64,000 nt of DNA from Neisseriaceae bacterium (GCA_027489245.1 JAIYAC010000014.1:48205-112204), one strand, 5' to 3'; shown: positions 20,097 to 30,389, counted from the stretch's first letter. Notes: generated by a model from the sequence alone, not told the origin. Numbers and translations: made by a program.

Positions 20097-21302
20097 GTGA
20101 TCAAGCCATTGTCTTTCTGGGGCTTTACCGCCTTTTTGCGCCGCCGCCTGGCGCAGCAGCGCGTGATGCAGGTAGCCGGTAGCCTGACCTTTACCACCCT
20201 GCTGGCACTGGTGCCGCTGCTGACGATCGCCATTACCGTGATGTCGGCGTTTCCGGTGTTTTCCGACTACAGCACACGCTTCAAGGTGATGCTGCTGTCC
20301 ACCCTGGTGCCAGAGTTCGCCGGTAAGGTGATTTCGGTGTACATGCGCCAGTTTGCCGACAATGCCGAAAAGCTGACCGCCGCCGGTATCGTCATGCTGG
20401 GGGCGACCTCGCTGATGCTGATGGCCACGGTAGAGCGCACCTTCAACAGCATCTGGGGTGTGCGCCGCGCCCGCCCGTGGCTGCAGCAGAGCATGGTGTA
20501 CTGGACGGTGCTGACGCTGGGGCCGCTGGCGCTGGGCGGCGGCCTGCTGGGCTGGCGGCTGCTGTTCAAGCTGACGCATATCGAGCGCATCTCGCCGCTG
20601 CTGGACGAGGCCTTGCAGTCGGTGGGTAGCGTCACGCTCACCATGCTGGTGCTGGCGCTGGTGTTCCGCATCGTGCCCAACCGCTACGTGCCGGTAAAAC
20701 ACGCCATGCTGGGCGGCCTGCTGACGGCTATCTTGCTGGAGGCGACCAAGCTGGGCTTTGGTTTCTATATTGGCCAGATCGCCAGCTACCAGCTGGTGTA
20801 CGGCGCGTTTGCCAGCGTACCTATCCTGCTGCTGTGGCTGTTTTGCCTGTGGCTGGTGGTGTTGGCCGGCGCGGTGCTGACCGCGTCGTTCTCATACTGG
20901 GAAGGCGGTGCCTGGCAGCGCCGCAACGAGCCGCGTCGCCGTTTTCTGGACGCGGTAGAGGTGCTGGTCATGCTGGACCGCGCCCAGGAGCAAGGCCGCG
21001 CGCTGCGCCCGGATGACCTGCGCCGCGAGGTAAAAGTAGGCTACGACGAGCTGGGCAGCGTGCTGGACCGGCTGGCGCAAGCCGGCTACGTGCAGCGCGG
21101 TACGCGGGACAGCTGGGCGCTGTTGCGCCGTGCCGAGCACATTGACCTGGCCGAGCTGTTCCGCCTGTTTGTGTACCGGCCAGAGCAGCACGCGCAGGAC
21201 GACGAGATCGCTGCCGAGGTAGAAGCGCTGCTGGGCAGCACCATGGCTCAGCTGGGCGAGGTCTCGGTGGCGGCGTTTGCCCGCCGCGTGGGGCGGAAAT
21301 AA
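20097..21302 (+). CDS. YihY/BrkB-family inner membrane protein
   Basis: A 401-aa protein. The first roughly 285 residues form a six-helix YihY/UPF0761 domain (QVAGSLTFTTLLALVPLLTI, GATSLMLMATVERTFNSIWGV, GAFASVPILLLWLFCLWLVV). The C-terminal 115 residues form a soluble winged-helix-like tail (REVKVGYDELGSVLDRLAQAGYV). The family was once called ribonuclease BN, but RNase activity is not supported and the function is unknown. The GTG at 20097 is the start. It overlaps the convergent DUF3025 gene by 55 bases at its 3' end. Confidence 0.88.
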   Translation: MIKPLSFWGFTAFLRRRLAQQRVMQVAGSLTFTTLLALVPLLTIAITVMSAFPVFSDYSTRFKVMLLSTLVPEFAGKVISVYMRQFADNAEKLTAAGIVMLGATSLMLMATVERTFNSIWGVRRARPWLQQSMVYWTVLTLGPLALGGGLLGWRLLFKLTHIERISPLLDEALQSVGSVTLTMLVLALVFRIVPNRYVPVKHAMLGGLLTAILLEATKLGFGFYIGQIASYQLVYGAFASVPILLLWLFCLWLVVLAGAVLTASFSYWEGGAWQRRNEPRRRFLDAVEVLVMLDRAQEQGRALRPDDLRREVKVGYDELGSVLDRLAQAGYVQRGTRDSWALLRRAEHIDLAELFRLFVYRPEQHAQDDEIAAEVEALLGSTMAQLGEVSVAAFARRVGRK

Positions 21303-22081
21303 GCGGTATTGGCGTAGAAGGCTGCATCCTGCTGCTGCCACCAGCCGGGCAGGCCCAGCAGCGGTAGCGGCAGCAGCTCGCGCGGGCGCGCCAGCCAGCT
21401 GTCGTCGTGCAACAGGTCTGCCAGGCGGGCGTCCAGCTGCTGCTGGCGTTCTGCGTAGCCCAGCATAAAGAAACCGGTGTCTACCGGCAGCAGCAGCGCC
21501 TTGCCGCACCAGCCTATGTGCATGGCCAACCCTTGTTCGAACAGCGCGTGGCCCAGCACGTGGGTGTCGATGCGCGTGCCCCAGGCATCGGCGTGCGTCA
21601 CCAGCAGTGTCTGCCAGTCCATGCCCTGTAGCGCGACTGCCAGCGCCGGGTCGGCTACCGGCACGATCACCCCGCATTCATCCAGCAGCGTGGCGGCATC
21701 ACGAAACGGGCCGCGGCCCACCTCGCCGCGCGCGATGGCGCGTACGTGGCGGTCGTTCAGCGCGGTTTTGCTGCGCGGCCACGACAGCCAGGCCAGCGCG
21801 CCAAACCAGTCGTGCCAGTTTTGCGTGCGGGTGGGCACCTCGCCGTGGGTACCGATGTGCATCTCGTAGTACAGCGTGGGGTCGAGATCGCAGGCAAAGC
21901 GCAGCCCCGGCGGCAGCGCCTGGCCTAGCCGCCGCGCGTGGTCGGTAAGGCGGTCGAAGTCGGCCTGTTGCGGCCAACCCTGCGGCTGCAGCGCCTGCCA
22001 CGGTGCCAGGCTGCGGTATAGCGGGTGCGCCGGCCACGGGGCAAAGTCGGTGGGCAGGCAGCCCTGGGCAATCATGCGCAT
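21248..22081 (-). CDS. DUF3025 domain-containing protein
   Basis: A 277-aa cytosolic protein with the DUF3025 hallmark YEMHIGTHGEVPTRTQNWHD, followed by FGALAWLSWPRSKTALNDRH. The function is unknown; the family is common in beta- and gammaproteobacteria. It starts MRMIAQG. It lies 9 bases downstream of a 39-aa ORF on the same strand and its 3' end overlaps the YihY-family gene in antiparallel orientation, so both stop regions are constrained by each other. Confidence 0.85.
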   Translation of the reverse strand: MRMIAQGCLPTDFAPWPAHPLYRSLAPWQALQPQGWPQQADFDRLTDHARRLGQALPPGLRFACDLDPTLYYEMHIGTHGEVPTRTQNWHDWFGALAWLSWPRSKTALNDRHVRAIARGEVGRGPFRDAATLLDECGVIVPVADPALAVALQGMDWQTLLVTHADAWGTRIDTHVLGHALFEQGLAMHIGWCGKALLLPVDTGFFMLGYAERQQQLDARLADLLHDDSWLARPRELLPLPLLGLPGWWQQQDAAFYANTAYFRPTRRANAATETSPS

Positions 22082-22090
22082 GGCGCGGAT

Positions 22091-22210
22091 TTACTGTGCC
22101 TGGCTAGCGGAGACGTTGGCCGCAGCTTGCGGGCGGGTAAGGTGGTGGATGGTGACAGACAGCACCACGCCGATGACGGCGAGCAGGGCAAGGCGTTGCA
22201 GCAGGTTCAT
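22091..22210 (-). CDS. 39-aa single-helix membrane peptide, unknown
   Basis: A small ORF: MNLLQRLALLAVIGVVLSVT, then a polar tail ending in SASQAQ. The ATG is preceded by GGAG at 8 bases, and the single N-terminal hydrophobic helix is well formed. It sits between tRNA-Arg and the DUF3025 gene, on the same strand and 9 bp upstream of the latter, so it may be the first gene of a two-gene operon. The tail contains an exact copy of the 10-mer (22115) read as A-A-N. No homologue is recognised. Confidence 0.5.
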   Translation of the reverse strand: MNLLQRLALLAVIGVVLSVTIHHLTRPQAAANVSASQAQ

Positions 22211-22271
22211 GTGTATTACTCCGCATTCGGAAAGACAAACGCCACCCGGTGGGGTGGCGTGCAGGTCGGGG

Positions 22272-22346
22272 TGGCGCCCCCGCCGGGAATCGAACCCAGA
22301 ACTGCCCCTTAGGAGGGGGCCGTTATATCCATTTAACTACAGGGAC
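22272..22346 (-). tRNA. tRNA-Arg (anticodon CCT)
   Basis: A 75-nt cloverleaf on the minus strand. The acceptor stem is GTCCCTG/CGGGGGC with encoded CCA. The anticodon stem GCCCC/GGGGC closes loop CTCCTAA, giving anticodon CCT for the AGG codon. The T arm has GGTTCGATTCC. It lies 17 bp from the ispB stop codon, on the same strand. Confidence 0.95.
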
Positions 22347-22363
22347 AGCCAGAAACTTGGGTA

Positions 22364-23335
22364 CTAGGCGTTGCGTGCCACGGACAGGCGCGCAATCTCG
22401 GCCATGGCCGTTTTGTGCGCGCTGTCGGGCAGGGCTGCCAGGGCAGCCACGGCGCGTTCGGCGGCTTTTTCGGCCTCGGCGCGGGCGTAGTCCAGCGCGC
22501 CGCAGGATTGTACCGCAGTCAGCACCTCATTGAAACGCTCGCGGCTGGCGGCTTCCAGCGATTCACGCACCACGGTGGCGGCCTCGGCCGGGCCCTGGCG
22601 CATGGTGTAGATCAGTGGCAGCGTGGGCTTGCCTTCGGCCAGGTCGTCGCCCAGGCTCTTGCCGATGGTGGTGGCGTCGCCGCTGTAGTCCAGCACGTCG
22701 TCGATAATCTGGAAGGCGGTGCCCAGGTGCATGCCGTAGTCGGCCAGCGCTTGTTCTTGTGCCGGTGTGGCATCCGCGATGATGGCACCCACGCGGGTAG
22801 CCGCCTCGAACAGCTTGGCGGTCTTGTACTGGATCACCTTCAGGTAGTCGTCTTCGCTCACGTCCACGTTGCCGATGTTCAGCAGCTGCAGCACTTCGCC
22901 TTCGGCAATGATGTTGGTGGCGTCGGCCATCACTTCCAGAATGCGCATGCTGCCGGTGGAGACCATCATCTGGAAGGCGCGGGTGTAGAGGAAGTCGCCC
23001 ACCAGCACGCTGGCGGCGTTGCCGAACATGGCGTTGGCGGTCTGGCGGCCACGGCGCATGTCGGACTCGTCTACCACGTCATCGTGCAGCAGCGTGGCGG
23101 TGTGGATGAACTCGATCATCGCGGCCAGCTCGAACAGGTGCTTGTCACCGTAGCCCAGCGCACGGCCTGCCAGCAGGGTCAGCATCGGGCGCAGGCGTTT
23201 GCCGCCGGCGGAAATGATGTACTCGGCTACCTGGCTGATCAGGACGACATCGGAATGCAGACGGGTGCGGATAGCCTGATCGACGGTGTTCATGTCGTCG
23301 GCGGTAAGCGTGCGAAAGAGCGGAGTGGATGACAT
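22364..23335 (-). CDS. ispB: Octaprenyl diphosphate synthase IspB
   Basis: A 323-aa trans-polyprenyl synthase that makes the ubiquinone side chain. The first aspartate-rich motif is in [15 protein letters not shown], the second in [32 protein letters not shown] is the IPP-binding block. I start at MSSTPLFRT (23335) rather than the longer open frame, which would extend into the rplU promoter region. It is divergent from rplU, the standard arrangement in proteobacteria. Confidence 0.96.
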   Translation of the reverse strand: MSSTPLFRTLTADDMNTVDQAIRTRLHSDVVLISQVAEYIISAGGKRLRPMLTLLAGRALGYGDKHLFELAAMIEFIHTATLLHDDVVDESDMRRGRQTANAMFGNAASVLVGDFLYTRAFQMMVSTGSMRILEVMADATNIIAEGEVLQLLNIGNVDVSEDDYLKVIQYKTAKLFEAATRVGAIIADATPAQEQALADYGMHLGTAFQIIDDVLDYSGDATTIGKSLGDDLAEGKPTLPLIYTMRQGPAEAATVVRESLEAASRERFNEVLTAVQSCGALDYARAEAEKAAERAVAALAALPDSAHKTAMAEIARLSVARNA

Positions 23336-23447
23336 CGCGACCGGGTTCTTTGTATGGATATTGGCTGGAAAACCGCGCGATATTAGCAGAGTTGGCCGCA
23401 CTCTTGCCATGGCTGCCCTGTTACACAGTGTTGTTTTGACGAGAAAA

Positions 23448-23476
23448 TTGACAACAAACAATCACTTGCGTATAGT
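23448..23476 (+). promoter_or_regulatory. Strong sigma-70 promoter for rplU-rpmA
   Basis: TTGACA (23448-23453), a 17-bp spacer and TATAGT (23471-23476) form a near-consensus sigma-70 promoter. It is the best such match I saw in the window, about 53 bases before rplU. Confidence 0.88.
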
Positions 23477-23528
23477 CTTGCGTTCTTCGCGCACATCGCG
23501 CGTTGACAGAATATTAGGAGCTATACGA

Positions 23529-23840
23529 ATGTATGCGGTCATAAAAACTGGCGGTAAACAATACAAAGTTGCCGTTGGTGAAAAACTCAAAGTAGAACAG
23601 ATACCTGCAGACATCGACAGCCAAATCGTACTGGAAGAAGTGCTGATGGTTGTGGACGGTGATCAGGTTTCCGTAGGCGCCCCGCTGGTAGCTGGCGCAA
23701 AAGTGCAGGCTACTGTTGTTTCCCACGGTCGTGGCGAAAAGGTACGTATCTTCAAGATGCGTCGCCGTAAGCACTACCAGAAGCACCAGGGTCACCGTCA
23801 AAACTTCACCGAAATCCGCATCGACGCGATTTCCAAGTAA
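23529..23840 (+). CDS. rplU: 50S ribosomal protein L21
   Basis: A 103-aa L21: [18 protein letters not shown] at the N-terminus and the basic C-terminal block [20 protein letters not shown] that binds 23S rRNA. It is first in the rplU-rpmA pair, 12 bp ahead of rpmA. Low use of rare codons and a strong promoter fit high expression. Confidence 0.99.
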   Translation: MYAVIKTGGKQYKVAVGEKLKVEQIPADIDSQIVLEEVLMVVDGDQVSVGAPLVAGAKVQATVVSHGRGEKVRIFKMRRRKHYQKHQGHRQNFTEIRIDAISK

Positions 23841-23852
23841 GGATAAACAGAC

Positions 23853-24128
23853 ATGGCACACAAAAAAGCAGGCGGTAGCTCCCGCAACGGTCGTGACTCC
23901 GAAGCCAAACGCCTGGGCGTTAAGGTTTACGGCGGCGAACTGATCCCGGCTGGTTCCATCATCGTGCGTCAGCGCGGTACCAAGTTCCACGCTGGCGAAA
24001 ACGTTGGCATGGGCAAGGACCACACCCTGTTCGCGAAAGTGGACGGCTATGTTGAATTCGCTGTTAAAGGCTCGTTCAACCGCAAGACCATTACCGTTGT
24101 TCCGTACACCGGTGTTGACGCCGAGTAA
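23853..24128 (+). CDS. rpmA: 50S ribosomal protein L27
   Basis: A 91-aa L27 with the flexible N-terminal tail [20 protein letters not shown] that reaches the peptidyl-transferase centre, then [21 protein letters not shown]. It is followed by a strong terminator, so obgE is read from its own promoter. Confidence 0.99.
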   Translation: MAHKKAGGSSRNGRDSEAKRLGVKVYGGELIPAGSIIVRQRGTKFHAGENVGMGKDHTLFAKVDGYVEFAVKGSFNRKTITVVPYTGVDAE

Positions 24129-24141
24129 TCTCGCGTTGACG

Positions 24142-24177
24142 AAAAAAAGCCCTATCTTGTGATAGGGCTTTTTTGTT
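24142..24177 (+). terminator. Intrinsic terminator after rpmA
   Basis: AAAAAGCCCTATC/GATAGGGCTTTTTT hairpin with TTGT loop and a T-run; the A-rich left side may also make it work in reverse. Confidence 0.93.
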
Positions 24178-24266
24178 TAAGCTAATCGCGTTGGCTCTGA
24201 GGCGTGAGGCGCAAGCGGCTGCGGCCAACCCCTGGCAGTGCAGTTTTGGCGGCTGTTTGCGCCTGA

Positions 24267-25496
<1,230 letters not shown>

Positions 25497-25510
25497 GACC
25501 CCACCTCTGA

Positions 25511-25545
25511 CAATCCGGTCTGTTTCCCGCAGACCGGATTGTTTC
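25511..25545 (+). terminator. Hairpin between obgE and the SMC operon
   Basis: A perfect 12-bp stem (CAATCCGGTCTG/CAGACCGGATTG) followed by TTTCC. It should terminate obgE transcription, although the T-tract is short. Its right arm lies only 5 bases from the TTG start proposed for the next gene, so it also covers that gene's ribosome-binding region. Confidence 0.75.
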
Positions 25546-25546
25546 C

Positions 25547-26818
25547 TTGGATTCCCTTTCCGAATTTTTCCGCCCGGGCATGGCCCCGGACAGCCTGCCG
25601 GCGCTCTCGCGCCTGAGCGCTGCCTGGCCTTACCTGGCGGTGTTTGTCACCCTGTTTCGCGGTGGCGACGAAGAAGTGCTGATGCGCCTGTTGGTGCTGC
25701 GCGAGCTAGGTAGCCGCGCCGACTCACCGTACTGGACGCCACAAGACATTGCCCAGCGCTTTGCCTACCTGAACGACACCAAGCTTGGCACCATCCTGGG
25801 CCGCCTGCGCGAGGGCGAGCTGCTGGTGTACGACAGCGACAGCGGCCACTACGCGCTGAGCGAAGGCGCCCGCGTGGCGCTGGCGGCGCTGGCCACGCTG
25901 ATCGACTTTGCCGGCGACGACGTGGAGCTGGGCTATCTCACCAGCCAGGTGGCCGCCGGGCAGTCGGTAGGGCAGGTGTCGGACGAAGCCATGCAGCACC
26001 TGCTGGCGCGCCTGAACGAGCTGCACGCCGAGTTTGCCGACGCGCTGGAAAGCCAGTCCGAGTTCCGCATCCGCGCCGCGCAGCACCGGCTGGAGTCGGT
26101 ATGGCGCTGGGTGGGCAAATCCACCGAGGTCATCCGCAACCTGACCCGCGACGATACGCTGACGCTGACCACGCTCAACCAGGCGCAGGCCATTGCGCTG
26201 GCGCAAAGCCGCATGCTGGCGCTGGCCGGCACCTTCGAGCGCCGCCTGGCACAGCTGGCCGCACAGCGCGTGCACCTGGGCAGTTCCGGCCTGACCTCTA
26301 CCGACATTGCCGACTGGCTGCGCCACCAGGGCGGGGCCACGTTGGCCGCGCTGCTGGGCAATGCGCTGTCCTTCGGTGTGGAGCCGGCTTTTCTCACTAC
26401 CCCCGAGCTGGGCGATGTGGCCGAGTTCGAGCTGCTGGGCCGCGAAAGGTTGGCCGCAGCCAATACGGCGCTGCCACAAGCCGCCAGCGCCGAAGCCGCC
26501 GACGCGCCCGAGATGGAGCGCCTGCTGGAAGCCGAGGCGCTGTACGACAGCCTGCTGCAGCTGGGGCTGGACGGCGCGCCGGGCGAGCAGGGCTACCCCA
26601 TTGCCGATGCGGTGTTGGCGCCGAGCTACAACGAAACTGCCTACCGCCTGTCGCTGCTGTCGCTACTGGGTGACCCGGAAAGCAGTAGCGACCAGAGCGT
26701 GGTAGCGTCGCTGGCGCGCCTGCCGCTGCAGCTCGCTGGCGGCCATAGCATCCTCACCCCCGATCACCCCGAAGTCGCCACGCTGTCCGATGCGCGGCTG
26801 ATAGCGCAGAAACCCTGA
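25547..26818 (+). CDS. Kleisin-like subunit (MukF/MksF/JetA type) of an SMC complex
   Basis: A 423-aa protein, first of three tightly packed genes ending in an SMC ATPase. The N-terminal third reads like a winged-helix domain (WTPQDIAQRFAYLNDTKLGT, ILGRLREGELLVYDSDSG). The middle is a long helical region (residues about 130-240) and the C-terminal part is Ala/Leu-rich, as in MukF/MksF kleisins. The role by analogy is to bridge the two SMC heads. I assign it mainly from architecture and operon position. The start is uncertain: TTG at 25547 has only GGATT within a hairpin, and ATG at 25580 (MAPDSLPALS) lacks a Shine-Dalgarno. Confidence 0.65.
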   Translation: MDSLSEFFRPGMAPDSLPALSRLSAAWPYLAVFVTLFRGGDEEVLMRLLVLRELGSRADSPYWTPQDIAQRFAYLNDTKLGTILGRLREGELLVYDSDSGHYALSEGARVALAALATLIDFAGDDVELGYLTSQVAAGQSVGQVSDEAMQHLLARLNELHAEFADALESQSEFRIRAAQHRLESVWRWVGKSTEVIRNLTRDDTLTLTTLNQAQAIALAQSRMLALAGTFERRLAQLAAQRVHLGSSGLTSTDIADWLRHQGGATLAALLGNALSFGVEPAFLTTPELGDVAEFELLGRERLAAANTALPQAASAEAADAPEMERLLEAEALYDSLLQLGLDGAPGEQGYPIADAVLAPSYNETAYRLSLLSLLGDPESSSDQSVVASLARLPLQLAGGHSILTPDHPEVATLSDARLIAQKP

Positions 26819-26820
26819 GC

Positions 26821-27549
26821 ATGGAACAGCAACTGACCACCCTGATTGCGCGCCTGCTGGCGCACCGCGTGCTGCCGCGCAGCGACGCCCTGGCGCGCCG
26901 CGCGCTGCTGGACGAAACCTTCCGCCTGGAGCTGGACCAAAGGTTGGCCGCAGCCGGCCTGCAGCTGGTAGAAAACCCCTACGCCGAGCACATTGCCGTG
27001 GCGCTGCTGCCTGCGCTCACCGAGCCGGTCTTCGGCAGCGGCGAAGCCTGGCTCAACAACAACCTGGGCCTGCCGCGTGACGGCGTGGCGCTGCTGGTGA
27101 TCGTGTGGGCGCTGATTATTTTGCCCAAGCGCGAACGGCAGGTGTCGCGCGTGGCGGCCGGCAACGAAGGCCAGCACGATATGTTTGGCGCGCAAAAGCC
27201 GCTGGAAACCGGCGACACCGTGTCGGTAGGCGTGTCGGAAGACGCGCTGTACGCCGATTTTGGCAAGCAGCTGGGCGGGCGCACGCGCTTTAACGCCAAC
27301 CTGGGCCGCCTGGTGAACCTGGGCTTCTTGCAGCGGCGTAACCGCTGGCTGGTAGAAGGCCCGCTGCTGGACGTGATGATCGACTACAGCCAGCTGGCGC
27401 CGCGCATCATCGAAGGCGCGCTGGCCGAAGTGCTGTCGCGCCGCGGCCAGCTATCGCAGCACCTCACCGCGCAGCAGCTGCAGGACGGCCCGCCAGGGTT
27501 GGCCGCAGACAGCGCAGAAGCAGACAAGCCACACGAGGAGCAAGCCTGA
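26821..27549 (+). CDS. MukE/MksE/JetB-like KITE subunit
   Basis: A 242-aa protein starting 2 bases after the kleisin-like gene. Winged-helix features are seen in FGKQLGGRTRFNANLGRLVNLG and FLQRRNRWLVEGPLLDVMID, consistent with the KITE subunits that bind the kleisin in MukBEF, MksBEF and Wadjet complexes. The C-terminal 25 residues are low complexity and include an exact 10-mer copy (27498), read as G-L-A-A. The stop codon overlaps the SMC start (TGATG). The function is inferred from context. Confidence 0.65.
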   Translation: MEQQLTTLIARLLAHRVLPRSDALARRALLDETFRLELDQRLAAAGLQLVENPYAEHIAVALLPALTEPVFGSGEAWLNNNLGLPRDGVALLVIVWALIILPKRERQVSRVAAGNEGQHDMFGAQKPLETGDTVSVGVSEDALYADFGKQLGGRTRFNANLGRLVNLGFLQRRNRWLVEGPLLDVMIDYSQLAPRIIEGALAEVLSRRGQLSQHLTAQQLQDGPPGLAADSAEADKPHEEQA

Positions 27550-30359
27550 TGTTCCAGATGAAATCGGTAGAAATGGTGCACTGGGACTTCTGGCAACGCC
27601 TCACCGTGCCGCTGGACGCGCAGATCGTCACCATCATCGGCCCCAACGGCTCCGGCAAAACCACCCTGCTGGACGCCATGCGCACGCTGCTGGCCATCAA
27701 GTGCTCCGGCAAGCGCGACTACAAGCGCTACGTGCGCAACAACCGCGAGCCGTATGCCTTTCTGAAAGGCGTGGTAGACAACCCGCGCCGCCTGCAGGGC
27801 GGCCTGTACCCCACGCCGTTCTTCCCGCTGCTGCAGCCGGAAGTCACCCTGCTGTGCCGCATCAAGAAGCAGGGCGGCGACTGGGTGCGCCACTACGCCA
27901 TTCTGGAAGGCGACGTGGCGCTGGATCAGGCCATTGGCGATAGCAGCGTGCCGTGGCTGGGCGTGCAGGAATACCGCCGCCGCCTGGAGGCCGCCGGCCT
28001 TACCGCCGCCGTGGCCGAGGTGCTGGCGCTGGAGCAGGGCGACACCGACAAGCTCACCGAATACAGCCCCAAGCAGCTGCTGGACCTGGTGTTCCAGGTG
28101 TTTGGCGATAAAGACGTACTGGCCAACTACCAGCACGCCCGCGACGAACAGAAAGCTGCCGAGGCCGAGCTGGCCGCCCTGGGCCGCCAGGAGGAAGCGC
28201 TGCAAGGCCGCGTGGAAATGATGAAAAGCCGCGCCAGCCGCTACCTGGAATGGGTCGGCCTGAGCAAGCGAATCATCCGCCTGCGCGACGACGCGCTGCC
28301 GGTACTGGGGCTGATCGACGGCCGCGCCGCCACCGGCAAGCTGTGGCAAGACTACCGCCGCCTGCAGGGCAGCTACCTGGCCATAAGCCGCCAGCACCGC
28401 GATACGTTGCAGCTGGTGGCCACGCTGCGCGAGGCCGAAAGCAGCGCGCTGGCGGCGCGTAATGCCGCCGAGGCCGTACGCAAGCAGGCGCAGGACGACT
28501 TCATGCAGGCACGTGACGCCGAGCGCGACATCGCCAGCCAGCTGAAAGAGCGCGATCGCCTGCAAGCGCTGGCCAGCCGCGAATACGGCGAAGACGCCGC
28601 CACGCTGGGCCACAAGTTGGCCGCACTGCGCGATGCCAACGAGCGCCTGCGCGACACGTTGAAAGCGCAAAAAATCGAACGCGACGGCTACAGCGCCGAG
28701 CTGGCCGCGCTGGAAGGCGGCAAGCCGCGCGCGCCGGAAGACGTGCGCCATTTCCGCGCCGCGCTGGATGAAGCCGGCATCGGCCACCAGATGCTGGCCG
28801 ACATTATCGACGTGACCGACAGCCGCTGGCAGGGTGCGGTCGAGGCGCTGCTCAAGCCCTACCGCCACGTGGTGCTGCTGCAAGACGCTGGCGACCGCCG
28901 CGCCGCCTGGCAGCTGGGCGAAAAGCTGCGTTACCGCCACTTTGTGGTGCCGGAAACCGCCGCCGCGCCGCGTGCGCGCAGCGGCAGCCTGCTGGAGGTG
29001 GTGCGCTTTGCCGCCGACGCGCCGGACTGGCTGTACCAGCAGATGAACCGCGTCAGCCGCGTGGCCAGCGTGGCCGACGGCGCAGCGGAAGACGGCGACT
29101 GGATTACGCCGGAAGGCTATTTCCGCGAACGCCGTGGCGCCCGCCACATCGGCGTACCGGCGCACGATTTTGCTTTTGGCGAAGCGGCACGCCAGGCACG
29201 GCTACAGGCGCTGCGCGACAGCCTGAAAGCGCTGAACGTGGCCATGCTGTGCCACGAAGAGCAGCTGGTCGCGGCCAGCCGCGAGGCCGCGCAGCTGGCC
29301 GAGTACCTGTCCGGTATGGACGCCATCCGCCTGCTGGATAGCCGCGCCGAAGAGTTTGCCGCGCTGGCAGCGCAAGCCGACAGCCTGAAGCAGGCGGTGG
29401 CCGAGGCGGGCGAAAGGTTGGCCGCCGCGCAGGCCGAGCGCGACGCCGCCGAGCAGCGCTACAGCGACGCCCGCATCGCGCACGACCGCGTATGCCAGCG
29501 CGAGCAGGACAGCCTGCAGGGCGAGCACAAGGCGCAAGCCGACCTGGCGCAGGCGCGGCGCCTTATCCGCCGCCACCTGGCCGAGCTGCGCGACTGCCGC
29601 CGCCAGCTGCCGGCTGCCGCGCAGGATGCTGCCTTTGTGGCGCAGCTGGCCGACGAGTTTGAATCCGCCGCCGACGTGCGCCACGAAATCAATTATCTGG
29701 AAGAAAGGTTGGCCGCAGGCGAGTGGGAGCGCGACGACGCGGTGCTGCAGCTGAAAGACAAGCTGCAGGAAGACCTGACCAGCCTGACACGCGAATGCCA
29801 GCGCCGCCAGGCCGAGGTAGAACGCGCCGCCGGCCTGACCAGCGACGCACGCGATGCCTATCTGGGCAAGCTGCGCGCCACCGTGCGCGCCTACGGCCAC
29901 AACGTGAAGCGCCTGGGCGAGCTGGCCGGCATTGGTGTAGAGGTGGAGCTGCCCACGCTGGCCAACGACGATGCCCTGCTGGCGCAGGCGGGCCTGGTGC
30001 TGAAGTTCAACTTCGACCAGAAAGGCCTGATGGGCCTGAACGACGGCGAGGCGTCCGGCGGCCAGCAGGTGATGAAATCGCTGATCATGCTGATCGGCCT
30101 GATGATGGACGAAAGCAACCCGTCCGGCTTTGTGTTCATCGACGAGCCGTTTGCCCACCTGGACATTTTCAACATCGACCGTGTGGCCGGCTTCCTCAAA
30201 GCGACCGAGGCGCAGTACCTGATTACCACGCCCAACACGCATAACATCAATATCTTTGCGCCGTCCGGCCTGACGCTGGCCACGCGCAAGAAGCGCCCCG
30301 GCGAGCAGTGGGCACCGCCCATCCTGCAAACCCGGCGCCGCGTGGACGCTGCATCGTAA
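27549..30359 (+). CDS. SMC-like ATPase (MukB/MksB/JetC type)
   Basis: A 936-aa SMC-family protein. Walker A GPNGSGKTT lies at residues about 31-39. Coiled-coil arms are interrupted by a hinge-like globular segment (about 390-590, containing DSRWQGAVEALLKPYRHVVL). The ABC signature in the C-terminal head is LNDGEASGGQQVMKSLIML (about 830-848) and Walker B is GFVFIDEPFAHLD (about 860-872). It is shorter than MukB (about 1,480 aa) and near the small end for MksB/JetC. The three-gene order kleisin-KITE-SMC matches MksFEB/JetABC. A terminator and an unrelated protease gene follow, so no JetD nuclease is adjacent. It probably acts in chromosome organisation; a plasmid-defence role would need a nuclease elsewhere. 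Confidence 0.82.
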   Translation: MFQMKSVEMVHWDFWQRLTVPLDAQIVTIIGPNGSGKTTLLDAMRTLLAIKCSGKRDYKRYVRNNREPYAFLKGVVDNPRRLQGGLYPTPFFPLLQPEVTLLCRIKKQGGDWVRHYAILEGDVALDQAIGDSSVPWLGVQEYRRRLEAAGLTAAVAEVLALEQGDTDKLTEYSPKQLLDLVFQVFGDKDVLANYQHARDEQKAAEAELAALGRQEEALQGRVEMMKSRASRYLEWVGLSKRIIRLRDDALPVLGLIDGRAATGKLWQDYRRLQGSYLAISRQHRDTLQLVATLREAESSALAARNAAEAVRKQAQDDFMQARDAERDIASQLKERDRLQALASREYGEDAATLGHKLAALRDANERLRDTLKAQKIERDGYSAELAALEGGKPRAPEDVRHFRAALDEAGIGHQMLADIIDVTDSRWQGAVEALLKPYRHVVLLQDAGDRRAAWQLGEKLRYRHFVVPETAAAPRARSGSLLEVVRFAADAPDWLYQQMNRVSRVASVADGAAEDGDWITPEGYFRERRGARHIGVPAHDFAFGEAARQARLQALRDSLKALNVAMLCHEEQLVAASREAAQLAEYLSGMDAIRLLDSRAEEFAALAAQADSLKQAVAEAGERLAAAQAERDAAEQRYSDARIAHDRVCQREQDSLQGEHKAQADLAQARRLIRRHLAELRDCRRQLPAAAQDAAFVAQLADEFESAADVRHEINYLEERLAAGEWERDDAVLQLKDKLQEDLTSLTRECQRRQAEVERAAGLTSDARDAYLGKLRATVRAYGHNVKRLGELAGIGVEVELPTLANDDALLAQAGLVLKFNFDQKGLMGLNDGEASGGQQVMKSLIMLIGLMMDESNPSGFVFIDEPFAHLDIFNIDRVAGFLKATEAQYLITTPNTHNINIFAPSGLTLATRKKRPGEQWAPPILQTRRRVDAAS

Positions 30360-30365
30360 ACCCCC

Positions 30366-30389
30366 AACCCGGCCTGGCCGGGTTTTTTT
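30366..30389 (+). terminator. Intrinsic terminator of the SMC operon
   Basis: AACCCGGCC/GGCCGGGTT stem followed by seven T residues, directly after the SMC stop codon. Confidence 0.92.

Noticed and set aside
27384..29165. 593-codon minus-strand ORF opposite the SMC gene
   Set aside because: Antisense shadow; the plus-strand protein has complete Walker A, signature and Walker B motifs.
25547..30359. Complete Wadjet plasmid-defence system
   Set aside because: The JetD nuclease is absent and the context is housekeeping genes, so only an Mks/Jet-like condensin is supported.
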